A stretch of DNA of 64,000 nt, taken from Streptomyces sp. NBC_01298 (lineage in GTDB: Bacteria > Actinomycetota > Actinomycetes > Streptomycetales > Streptomycetaceae). Where the stretch lies: the NCBI RefSeq assembly GCF_035978755.1, contig NZ_CP108414.1:1860001-1924000 (forward strand). Direction: 5' to 3'. A program made the translations under genes and the position numbers. Positions 41,188 to 50,200 of this stretch are shown here, one piece after another (the stretch's first letter is position 1; every line of letters starts with the position of its first letter). The notes beneath the pieces are model-generated. The model made no database searches and was not told where the DNA came from. It saw nothing but the letters and a program-made list of their open reading frames with translations.

Positions 41188-41399
41188 GGGGAAGGGGGCC
41201 TTTCACAGAGCTGACTGGCGGCGCGTCGACGCACCTCCGCATCGGTGCCGGGTGCGGTGTCGCGCCGTTGGGGACCGGCTCGCGGGGCGGCCGACGGGCG
41301 GGTGCCGGGCCGGCCACCCGCGGCCCCGCCCGTCATGTCACCTCACGCGGTTCTACGGGCCGTCCGGCCGGCGGTCCCGCGCGGCGGGTACGGACGGGT

Positions 41400-42587
41400 T
41401 CAACGGACCACGCGGACCGGCAGCCGCCGGGGGCAGATGATCTGCATCGGGTTCTCGAACTCCACGCCGGCCGAGTAGTCCACGGAGATCTCCTCGAATC
41501 GGTCGAACAGCGCGTTGAGCGCGATGCCGACCTCCAGCCGGGCCAGCGGGGCACCGAGGCAGAAGTGGATGCCCTGCCCGAAGGCGATGTGGCCGCCGGG
41601 GTCGCGGTGGATATCGAAGCGGTCGGGGTCGGTGAAGCGCCGCGTGTCCCGGTTGGCCGCGCCGACCCACAAGGTCACCAGCTCGTCCTTGCCGATCTTC
41701 TGCCCGCCGATCTCGGTCTCGGTGGTCGTCACCCGCGCCATCCGGGAGAACGGCGGGTACAGGCGCATCAGTTCCTCGATGGCGCCGGGCAGCAGCTCGC
41801 GGTTCGCGCGCACCGCGGCGAGCGCCTCGGGGTGGCGGTCGAAGGTGAGGATCGCGTTGCCGATCATCGCCATGGACGCGGCGTGGCCCGCGAACAGGGT
41901 GAGGCCGACCAGGCCGATCAGGTCGGCGTCGCGCAGCGGCTCGCCGTCGACGCTGGCGTGGGCCAGGCCGGTGAGCAGGTCGTCGGCCGGGTTCTGTCGG
42001 CGCCGGTGCACGTGCCCGAGGATGTACTCGTTCATCTCGCGGATGGCGGGAGTGACGTGCGACTCCATCACCTTGGGTGGCACGGTCGCCGCGTCCAGCG
42101 CGCCCAGGGCGTCGCCCCAGCCCCGGTACATCGGCACGTCCTCGGCCGGCAGACCGAGCATGTCCGCGACCACGATGATCGGCAGCGGGTAGGCCACCGC
42201 GTCGATGAGGTCGAAGGTGTCCGACCCCGACACTTCGTCGAGCAGGGACTCGACGGTCCGCGCGATCCGCTCGGAGAGGCCCGACACCACCCGCGGGGTG
42301 AAGGCCTGGTTGATGGCCCGGCGCAGCCTCCGGTGGTGGGGCGGGTCGTTGGTGACCAGGTTTCCCGTGAGGAACAGGTCGAGGTCGGGCTGCGGTTCGT
42401 TGAACAGGCGCACCGTGTCCGAGGAGAACGTCTTCGGGTCGGTGAGCACACGAGTGATGTCGGCGTGGCGGAACAGCTGCCACCCGTACTCTTCGTCGCG
42501 GTGGACCGTGTGCTGCTCCTGCATCTGGCGGAACCAGGAGAACAGCGCGTCCACGGGTTCGTTCGCGGATTCTTCCATCACCGGCAT
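41400..42587 (-). CDS. Cytochrome P450
   Basis: A 395-residue P450; ATG 42587 is chosen for the AGGGGGT site five bases upstream, although a GTG at 42626 overlaps the preceding stop. The I-helix reads LFAGHAASM (~230), with Ser near the usual catalytic Thr. The ExxR motif is EELMRLY (~270), and the heme loop is AFGQGIHFCLGAPLARLE (~337-352) with the Cys ligand near 342. It would hydroxylate or epoxidise the pathway intermediate using external ferredoxin; none is encoded nearby. It lies directly after the amine-oxidase-like gene. Confidence 0.95.
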   Translation of the reverse strand: MPVMEESANEPVDALFSWFRQMQEQHTVHRDEEYGWQLFRHADITRVLTDPKTFSSDTVRLFNEPQPDLDLFLTGNLVTNDPPHHRRLRRAINQAFTPRVVSGLSERIARTVESLLDEVSGSDTFDLIDAVAYPLPIIVVADMLGLPAEDVPMYRGWGDALGALDAATVPPKVMESHVTPAIREMNEYILGHVHRRRQNPADDLLTGLAHASVDGEPLRDADLIGLVGLTLFAGHAASMAMIGNAILTFDRHPEALAAVRANRELLPGAIEELMRLYPPFSRMARVTTTETEIGGQKIGKDELVTLWVGAANRDTRRFTDPDRFDIHRDPGGHIAFGQGIHFCLGAPLARLEVGIALNALFDRFEEISVDYSAGVEFENPMQIICPRRLPVRVVR

Positions 42588-42622
42588 GGATACCCCCTGA
42601 TCAGAATGCCACTGAGTTGTTG

Positions 42623-44134
42623 TCACAGGCCGAACACCGAGCGGTAGACCGTGCGGTCGACGGCCGGCATGACCACGCGGCCGGTCTGCGCCGCACCCGG
42701 CGCCGGCGACAGCGTGGCCGAACCGGCGGCCCGCAGGCCGGACTCGATGGCGCCGTCCATGTAGCCGCTCCAGCCGAGGGCGAGGTCATCGGCGCAGAAC
42801 TTCACGGGCCCGAAGGGCTGGTTGATCGCCTTGTGCAGCCTCGTCAGCTGGAAGGGCTGCCGGAACGCGGGACCGCCGCGGGAGAATTCGGCCGCCTCCC
42901 AGTCCGAGACGGTGTAGTCGCGCAGCGTCGCCGACGGCAGGATCTGCCGCACCGCGGCCTCGACCTGGGCGCGGTCGGATACGTTCAGGGTGGCGTCGAC
43001 GCTGAAAGCGACGACGGGGGCGTTGTCGTTCAGCCGGCCCATGATCACGAACGGAGAGCCCTCGGGCGCCTCGGCGATGAACCGGTCCGAGGGGGAGGCC
43101 AGGTCCAGGAACAGCTTGCGCTGGCGCGGCACGCCGTAGCCCTGGGTGGTGGCGTCGCGGTGCGCCTGGGGCAGCGGCGGACTGAAGGTGATGCCCTTCC
43201 AGACGTTGACCGGCACCGCCATGATGACCTCGGCCGCGGTGTAGGCGGCTCCCGCCCGGGTGACCACCTTCACCCGCCCTGGCTGCTGGGTGACGGAGGC
43301 GACCGGGGAGTTGAGCTTCAGGTCCGGTCCCCCGTCCGCCAGGATCGCGTTGGCGAGCGCGATGGTGCCCTGCGCCAGGCGGTAGGTGTTGACCCCGGAG
43401 AAGCCCGTGTAGTTCCAGCCGGCCAGGGCCCACCACTGGGCGAGCTGCAGCATCGATCCGCGCGAGCTGGGCGACCCGTACAGCCCGGTGGTGCTCGTCA
43501 TCCTCAGCTCGTCTTCCGGCGAGTAGGCGAGCTGGTTCAGCCGGTCGCGCAGGGAGAAGCGGTCCAGCGGGGTGATCAGGTCCTCGCGGGTGAAGGGCGC
43601 GTAGGGCTTGGGGAAGTACTCGCGGGAGCCGTCGAAGAACGGGGTGAACAGCTCGCCCTGCCGGGTGTACGCGGTGACCGGGTCGTACTCGGTGAACCCG
43701 CCCGGGGTCGGCATGAGTACCCGCTCGGGCCCCTGGTCGGCCACGATCGTCAGGTTGTAGCGCGATATCTCGCGCCAGACGTGCGGCTGCAGCGGGTCGA
43801 CCCAGGCGCCGCCGCGCTCGATCTCCCAGCTGTTGAACGTGTCGGTCCAGGTGCGCCCGCCGATGCGTCCGCGCGCCTCCAGCACGAGGACGCGGCGGCC
43901 CTTCTTCCGCAGTTCGCGGGCCGCGGTGAGACCGGCGAGCCCGGCCCCGACGACGATGACGTCGTAGCTGGTGCGCCCGGTGAAGTCCGCTCCGTCGGCG
44001 GCCTCCGCGATTCCGGGAAAACCTGCGCCCAGAGCCGTTCCCGCGATGGCCAGGCCACTCGTCCTGAGCACATTCCTCCGAGTGAAGGAATTGCGGGACG
44101 CGATCTTTTTCGTTCTACCTTGACTTTTCGACAC
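42623..44134 (-). CDS. Flavin amine oxidase-family enzyme with Tat signal
   Basis: A 503-residue protein starting at GTG 44134 behind GGGGGAA. The N-terminus is a twin-arginine signal (SFTRRNVLRTSGLAIAG, cut near AEA). The FAD site is YDVIVVGAGLAGLTAARE (~60) followed by RIGGRTWTD (~92), both typical of monoamine oxidases. The C-terminal FAD segment is ALGWSGYMDGAIESGLRAA (~455). It oxidises an amine to an imine, or a C-N bond to a more unsaturated ring. In this pathway it could dehydrogenate the cyclic amine after export or form a pyridine- or iminium-type product. The Tat signal places the final oxidation outside the cytoplasm, which is uncommon for cluster enzymes. Confidence 0.88.
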   Translation of the reverse strand: MSKSQGRTKKIASRNSFTRRNVLRTSGLAIAGTALGAGFPGIAEAADGADFTGRTSYDVIVVGAGLAGLTAARELRKKGRRVLVLEARGRIGGRTWTDTFNSWEIERGGAWVDPLQPHVWREISRYNLTIVADQGPERVLMPTPGGFTEYDPVTAYTRQGELFTPFFDGSREYFPKPYAPFTREDLITPLDRFSLRDRLNQLAYSPEDELRMTSTTGLYGSPSSRGSMLQLAQWWALAGWNYTGFSGVNTYRLAQGTIALANAILADGGPDLKLNSPVASVTQQPGRVKVVTRAGAAYTAAEVIMAVPVNVWKGITFSPPLPQAHRDATTQGYGVPRQRKLFLDLASPSDRFIAEAPEGSPFVIMGRLNDNAPVVAFSVDATLNVSDRAQVEAAVRQILPSATLRDYTVSDWEAAEFSRGGPAFRQPFQLTRLHKAINQPFGPVKFCADDLALGWSGYMDGAIESGLRAAGSATLSPAPGAAQTGRVVMPAVDRTVYRSVFGL

Positions 44135-44250
44135 GAATTTCCCCCGTGCGGCGATTTTCAGGAGCGGTGCTGCATTGGCATCTGCGGGATCTCGGGCAGG
44201 GCCGGGAATTCGGATCGCGAAGTGCGCGCTCCGGATTCCCGGCCCGCTCA

Positions 44251-44297
44251 GTGCGGTGCGGTGCGGTGCGGTGAGGTGCGCTGCGGTGCGGTGCGGA
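44251..44297 (+). repeat. TGCGG pentanucleotide tandem repeat
   Basis: About nine units of GTGCG/TGCGG follow one another with two imperfect units (GTGAG, GTGCGCTGCGG). The tract lies between the imine reductase stop and the amine oxidase gene. A five-base unit makes copy number prone to slippage. Confidence 0.75.
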
Positions 44298-44304
44298 GGA
44301 AGGA

Positions 44305-45198
44305 TCAGGCGGTCGGCTTGCGGAACTGCTGGATCATCGCCGCGTAGCTGTCCTCGGCGTGGCCGTCGGCCACCGCGCGCTGCGCCAGTTCCAGGAAGAA
44401 GCGCGGCAGGTCGGTGCTGATGCCGAGCTCCCGGCTCTCCTCGAGCAGGTGCTGCATGCCGCCCACGTGGACGTTGAGGGTGGCGTCGGTCGCCGGGAAC
44501 TTCCCCTCGTCGATCTGCTCCGCGTACGCGGAGACGTAGTCCGCCGTCACGTTGATCGCGGTGGTGGCCATCTCCGCGAACGTCGTCGCCTTGACGTTCG
44601 CGGTGCCGAGCAGGGCGGCAGCGTGCAGGAAGCTGTTCAGGACGCCCCACATGATGCTCAGCACCGACATGTCGTACAGGGCCGACAGGCCGTGGTCCTC
44701 GTCGAGGTAGACCGTCCCGGTCTCGCCGAGCGCCTGAAGCGTGGCCTGGTGCTTCTCGAAGCCGTCCTTCGGCCCGGCGTACAGCAGCGTGGCCTCGGCG
44801 GTGCCGATGGCCTGCGGGAGCGCCAGGATCGCGCCGTCGATGTAGTCGGCGCCGGCCTTGGCCGCCCACGCGGCGGTCTCCCGCGCCTGGGTCGAGCCGG
44901 CCGTGGTCAGGTTCACCAGCGTACGGCCGGCCAGCGAGGAGCCGATCGGGTCCAGCAGCCCGTGCACCGCGTCGTAGTCCGAGACGCAGACGACTACGAG
45001 CGGGCTCGCCTCGACGGCGCCGCGGACCGAGTCGGCGAGGACGGCGCCCTTGGCGACGAGGGCCTCGGCCTTGCCGGCCGACCGGTTCCAGACGGTGGTC
45101 GGGTGGCCCTTCTCCAGGAAGGCCGCGGCGAGGGCCTGGCCCATCAGGCCCAGGCCGACGACGGTAACCGGGGATGCGGAGGCGGGAAGAGTGGTCAC
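44305..45198 (-). CDS. Imine reductase (NAD(P)-dependent beta-hydroxyacid dehydrogenase/IRED fold)
   Basis: A 297-residue protein. TVVGLGLMGQALAAAFLEKG (~11-30) is the Rossmann loop and VWNRSAGKAEAL (~36) the NADP-binding Arg region. LVNLTTAGSTQARETAAWAA (~94) replaces the classical dehydrogenase SSGGTG motif, and DGAILALPQAIGT (~120) replaces the catalytic region; the usual catalytic Lys is not evident. The C-terminal long helix (~165-200) supports domain-swapped dimers. These features mark imine reductases rather than hydroxyacid dehydrogenases. It would reduce the cyclic imine formed when the aminated PKS product closes, giving a saturated N-heterocycle. Confidence 0.88.
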   Translation of the reverse strand: MTTLPASASPVTVVGLGLMGQALAAAFLEKGHPTTVWNRSAGKAEALVAKGAVLADSVRGAVEASPLVVVCVSDYDAVHGLLDPIGSSLAGRTLVNLTTAGSTQARETAAWAAKAGADYIDGAILALPQAIGTAEATLLYAGPKDGFEKHQATLQALGETGTVYLDEDHGLSALYDMSVLSIMWGVLNSFLHAAALLGTANVKATTFAEMATTAINVTADYVSAYAEQIDEGKFPATDATLNVHVGGMQHLLEESRELGISTDLPRFFLELAQRAVADGHAEDSYAAMIQQFRKPTA

Positions 45199-45280
45199 AG
45201 CTATGTCTCCGTACTTCGTGCGGCGGGCGCCGCGGTGGGTGTGATCGGTGGTGTGCCGGAGCCGGTGCGGGCGTTCCAGG

Positions 45281-45706
45281 TCAGCCCTGGGTGGCGCCCT
45301 CGGCGTCCCACGGGCCGCTCACGCCGAAGGGGTTGTCCACGACGTAGCGCCAGTAGCCGTCCGCGCCCTGGCGCAGGACGTCGATGGCGACGCCCTCCAG
45401 GTGCTCCGGCTCGCCGTTCTCGTCGAGCGCCTCCATCTGCCACTCGACGATGAGCATCGCGGTGTCGCCCACCACGAGCTGCTGGCGGACGGTCGCCTCC
45501 ACGGAGGGCTTGCGCTTCGCCAGGAAGTCGACCACGTACGCGCGGCGGGCCTCGCCGTAGACCGGGAATCCGGGCTCCCACATTCCGACCGCGTCGTCGG
45601 TGTACATCGCGTTGACCGCTTCCACGTCCCCGGCATTGAAGGCTATTCCGAACGCCTCCTGATGTTTTTCGATATCGGTCACCAGCGTGTACATGCTGTC
45701 GCTCAC
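45281..45706 (-). CDS. SnoaL-like (NTF2-fold) protein in the cluster
   Basis: A 141-residue protein read from GTG 45706 with GGAG upstream (ATG 45694 is an alternative). The NTF2 fold is seen in EAFGIAFNAGDVEAVNAMYT, then AVGMWEPGFPVYGEARRAYV, and a sheet with AMLIVEWQMEALDENGEP and GYWRYVVDNPFG. Family members in natural-product clusters act as cyclases, hydroxylases or ring-forming isomerases. Its place between the flavoenzyme and the imine reductase suggests a tailoring or cyclisation step. The exact reaction cannot be read from sequence. Confidence 0.85.
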   Translation of the reverse strand: MSDSMYTLVTDIEKHQEAFGIAFNAGDVEAVNAMYTDDAVGMWEPGFPVYGEARRAYVVDFLAKRKPSVEATVRQQLVVGDTAMLIVEWQMEALDENGEPEHLEGVAIDVLRQGADGYWRYVVDNPFGVSGPWDAEGATQG

Positions 45707-45895
45707 GACGCTATTTCTCCATTCGCTTTTCTGCGGCACCTGAACAGATTGATGGGGACGCTATCAGCGGGGACTACCCGATCCGGTCTCCTGCCGGTAA
45801 TCGCCAGCGGCCTTGCGGCGCACCGGTTCGATTACCGGGGAAAGACCGCCCGATGGCACCCCCGCCCGGGAGCCCTTCCGGTACGACCCCGCCGT

Positions 45896-47254
45896 CTAAC
45901 CCGCCTGGCCGGACACCCGCTCCACCGCTGCCTGGATCTCCGGGGCGACCAGCGCCGCCGCCGGATCGAGGAGGAACGCCACCCGGGCATAGGCGACCAG
46001 CAGCCTCCCGTCCTTCGACGCCGCGTCCAGCAGCCGGTCCAGGTAGGCGTACTCGGCCAGTTGCTCCTCGTCGGGGTCGCCGCCGACGCCGGGGAAGACG
46101 AGGTCGGCGCCGGTGGTCAGCTCCCACACGTGGTCGACCGCCTTGGCCGCGTAGTCGGCGAGGTACGCCCGCGGGTCCACGGGCGCCGGCCGGGAGACGT
46201 GGTCGCGCAGCACGCGGGCGCCGAGCGCGGCCACCGTCATGCCCTGCCCGTAGACCGGGTTGAAGCTGCAGACGGCGTCGCCGAGGACGAGCAGCCCGGT
46301 GGGGAAGGAGTCCATCCGCTCGTACCGGCGGCGCAGGTTGGCCGGGAAGCGGTAGGACAGCGGCTCCCCGAGCGTCTCCTGGTCGTGCACCGCGTCGTAG
46401 ATGTCGGTGGCGGCGAGCGACTTCAGGAAGTCGTGGAAGCCGGCGGTGTCGCGGGGCGGGTACTCGCCGGCGATGCCGTAGCCGGTCACCACGGCGCAGC
46501 CGTCCTCGATCTTGGCGCAGAGCGCCCCGCGCGGCACGGTCGCCGAGCCTCCGACGTCTATGGACACTTCGTCGGGCATCCGGTCCTCGGAGAGCCGGTA
46601 GTACTGCGTGGTGTAGCCGACGTTGACGGTGAGCTGCTCCTCCTCGACCTGGGGGTAGCCGAACTCCACGAGCCACGAAGGGGTGCGGGTGCGCCGTCCG
46701 GTCGCGTCGACGACGAGGTCGGCGGTGAGGTCGCGGTGGGTGTCGCCCTGCAGGACCCGGGCGCCGACGACCGCGGACCGGTCGGGCGTGGTCAGCAGCT
46801 CCGCTATCTCGGTCCGCTCCAGGAAGGTCACGTTGGGGAGCGCGCGCACCCGCCGGCGCACCCGCCGCTCCAGGTGCGGCCGGCTGACCGAGAGCAGCGG
46901 GAGGCCGGAGTGCGGCTTGGGCATGTGGGTGCCGTTGACGACCCACCGCACGTTGGCGGTGCCGTCGCCCAGCACCGCGCCGCCGGCGGCCAGTTCCTCC
47001 GTGATGCCGGGGATCAAGTCCTCCAGGGCGATCAGGCCGGCGGCCAGCAGGTTGTGCAGGTGCCCGCCGTGCGGGACGCCCCGCCGGGTCTCGCTGTGCG
47101 CACGACCGGCGTCGTCTCCCGCGAGGTCGTCGCGGTCGATCACCACGACGTCGGCGTAGCGGTCCGCCAGCACGTGCGCGGCCAGGAGGCCCGCCATGCT
47201 CGCACCGAGCACGATCACGCGCTCACGATCAGTTTTCTCCACGGTGGTGGTCAC
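45896..47254 (-). CDS. FAD-dependent monooxygenase-type enzyme
   Basis: About 452 residues are read from GTG 47254; a second GTG at 47242 has a better-spaced GAGGAG and may be the true start. [19 protein letters not shown] is the FAD loop. [17 protein letters not shown] (~58), [14 protein letters not shown] (~180) and [19 protein letters not shown] (~325) match the same subfamily as the enzyme at 35026. It overlaps the end of the reductase-terminated PKS gene by 26 bases, so it is translated with it. It probably installs an epoxide or hydroxyl on the polyketide-derived skeleton, as related flavoenzymes do in alkaloid and polyether pathways. Confidence 0.88.
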   Translation of the reverse strand: MTTTVEKTDRERVIVLGASMAGLLAAHVLADRYADVVVIDRDDLAGDDAGRAHSETRRGVPHGGHLHNLLAAGLIALEDLIPGITEELAAGGAVLGDGTANVRWVVNGTHMPKPHSGLPLLSVSRPHLERRVRRRVRALPNVTFLERTEIAELLTTPDRSAVVGARVLQGDTHRDLTADLVVDATGRRTRTPSWLVEFGYPQVEEEQLTVNVGYTTQYYRLSEDRMPDEVSIDVGGSATVPRGALCAKIEDGCAVVTGYGIAGEYPPRDTAGFHDFLKSLAATDIYDAVHDQETLGEPLSYRFPANLRRRYERMDSFPTGLLVLGDAVCSFNPVYGQGMTVAALGARVLRDHVSRPAPVDPRAYLADYAAKAVDHVWELTTGADLVFPGVGGDPDEEQLAEYAYLDRLLDAASKDGRLLVAYARVAFLLDPAAALVAPEIQAAVERVSGQAG

Positions 47255-50200
47255 TCCTCTGCTCGTCCCCAACGGACGCGCGGGACGGGAAGTAGCCCGC
47301 GCGGACGAAAAAGTTCACGTACCTGCCGAAAAGGTCCCGGTCGATGTCCGGGCAGGTGATGCCGGTACCGCGCAGGGCGTGCTCGGTCTCCGAGACGTCG
47401 ATCGGCGGGTAGGTGGTGGTGCCGCTGCCGGCGTTCATCCCCTCGAAGGAGTCGAGCAGCGGAACGACGGCGTTCTTCCGGTCCTCGCGCACCCGGGCCG
47501 ACCAGGTGTCCCAGTCGAGTTCGGGCAGGTCGTAGCCCAGGGAGCGGAGGTGGCCGACGAACTCGGTGAACGTCTGGTTCTGCCGGTTGTAGAGGTGGAA
47601 GGTCCGGTTCGCGGTGTCTTCGCGGGCCGCGAGGGCCGTGATCGCCGCGCTCACGTAGTCCACCGGCACCATGTGGAGGACCCCGGCGAGGCTGTCGGGT
47701 ACCGCTCCGGTCTCCAGCAGGCCCTTGAGGCTCAGCCAGACGAAGTCCTTGGTCTGGCAGGCGCCGGTCTCCCGGTCGCCGCACACGACGTCCACCCGGT
47801 AGACCGAGACGGGCAGCCCCCGGCTCCGGCCGAGCTCGATGACCTGCTCGGCCACCCACTTGCTCCGCAGGTAGCCGTTGTGCAGCAGGTGCGCGGGTCC
47901 GGTCGGGTCGCCCGCGCCGGCCGGCGCGGCGTCGGGGCCGGGCGCCGGGAACACGCCGGTGGTCGACACGTAGTGCACCGGAACGGTCCGGTGCGCCGCG
48001 GCCAGCCGCAGCACCTCCCGGGTGCCGCCCACGTTCCCCGCCGCGAGTTCGCTGTACGGCCGCACCCAGCTGACCGTCGCGCCCGCGTGGTAGACGACGT
48101 CCACGCGGCGGGAGAGCTCATCGAACTCGGCTTCCGCCAGGCCCAGTCGCGGGGCCGTCAGGTCGCCCACGGTCACGCTGAGCCGGTCCGGGTCGATATC
48201 GTCTCGGACCTGGTACCAGGCCAGGCTCTCGTGCAGTCGGCGGGTCGCGTCGGCCCGGTCGGTGCCCCGCACCAGGCAGTGCACGGTGGCCGTGGTCGAC
48301 CGCATCAGGTCGCGGAGCAGGAAGGCGCCGAGGAATCCGGTGGCGCCGGTCAGCAGGATCTCGCGGGGATCGGCGGCCACCCGGCTGATCTCGGCGGCGG
48401 GCCGGATGCCCTCGTCGAGGCGGACCTCGGCGGCGTAGTCGAAGCCGGTGGAGCCGGGGGCTCCCCCGGTGACGGCGGACAGGAGGGCGGACAGGTGCCC
48501 GACCAGCTCCGCCGGAGTGGGGTGCTCGAAGATCAGCGAGGGCGGCAGCTTCAAGCCCGTGGCATCGGCGAGCCGGTTGCGTAGCTCCACCGAGGTGAGC
48601 GAGTCGAACCCGAGGTCGGAGAACCGCCGGTGGCCTTCGACCGCAGCCGCGGCGGAGTGCCCCAGCACCAGCGCCACTTCGCGGTGGACGAACTCCGATA
48701 CGACCTCCAGGCGCCGGTCCTGCGGCAGTCCCGCCAGGTTCTCCGGCCGAAGTTCGGCCTGGTTCGCGGATTCCCCGGGGCCCTGGCCGGTGTCCTGGAC
48801 CAGTCGGCGCAGCAGCAGCGGCGCCCGCCGGGCGTTGCCGCGCAGCGCGGTCCGGTCGACTGGTGTGACCACCAGCGCGGGCCGGCCGGTGCGCAGCGCG
48901 AGGTCCATCAGTCCGGGACCGGTCTCCTCTGTGATGGCGAGCAGGCCGGAGCGGGCGATGCGGTCGAGTTCGGTCCGTGTCAGGTGCCCGCTCATGCCGT
49001 GCTCGTGCTCCCACAGGCCCCAGGCCAGCGAGGTCGCCGGGAGTCCGATTCCGGACCGGTGGGCGGCCAGCGCGTCGAGGAACGTGTTGGCGGCGGCGTA
49101 GTTGGCCTGGCCGGTGCCACCGATGACGCCCGCCACGGACGAGAACAGCACGAAGGCGCCCAGGTCCCGGTCGAGGGTGAGTTCGTGCAGGTTCCACGCG
49201 GCGTGCACCTTGGGCCGCAGAACGGCGGCCAGTCGGTCCGGGGTCAGGTCCTGGATCATGCCGTCGTCAAGCACGCCGGCCGCGTGCACGACTCCGGTGA
49301 GCGGGTGTTCGGCGGGGATGGCCGCCAGCAGCGCGGCGAGGGCGGCCCGGTCGGCGAGGTCGCAAGCGGCGACGTGCACGTCGGCGCCGAGTCCGGTGAG
49401 TTCGCGGGCCAGCTCGGCGGCGCCGGCCGCCTCCGGCCCACGGCGGCTGACGAGCAGCAGCCGGGACACGCCGTGCGTACGGACCAGATGGCGGGCGAAC
49501 AGCCCGCCGAGCGCCCCGGTCGCCCCGGTGATCAGTACGGTGCCGCCGGTGCGCCACCGGGTGCCGCCGTCCGGTTCGCCGTCCGGCAGGGCGTCGGCGA
49601 GTCCCGGTACGAGGATCCGGCCGGAGCGTACGGCGGCCTGCGGCTGGCCGGAGGCCAGGACCGACGGCACGGCCGCCGCCGACTCGGGGTCCTCGTCCAG
49701 GTCGATCAGCACGATCCGGTCGGGGGCCTCCGACTGCGCCGAGCGCAGCAGTCCCCACAGAGGGGCGGCCACGAGGTCCGACACGTCCGTGCCACCACCG
49801 TCCGTGCCACCGCCGTCCGCGGCCACCGCGCCGCGGGTCAGGACGACGAGCGGGGTGTCGGCGGCCCGGTCGTCCGCCAGCCACGACTGGACCAGCGCCA
49901 GTACCTCCTGCGCGGTGTCCTGGGCCCGGCGGGGCACATCACCGTCCAGGGAGAACGCCAGCGGCACGAGCAGGGAGTCGAACGGCGTGTCCGAGTCCAG
50001 CGCGGCCAGGGCGTCCGCCACGGCGCCGAAGGGCACGCCGGAGGCGAGCCGCGGCAGTCCGGTGTGGTCGGCCCCGGCGAGGTGCAGCGCCGCCAGTCTC
50101 ATCGGCACGGTCGGCGCGGTCGGCTCGAACGGGGTCCACCCGACCCGGAGCACCGAGCCCTCCGCACGGGGCCCGGCCGTCGGCGCGGCGGCCGGCGCGT

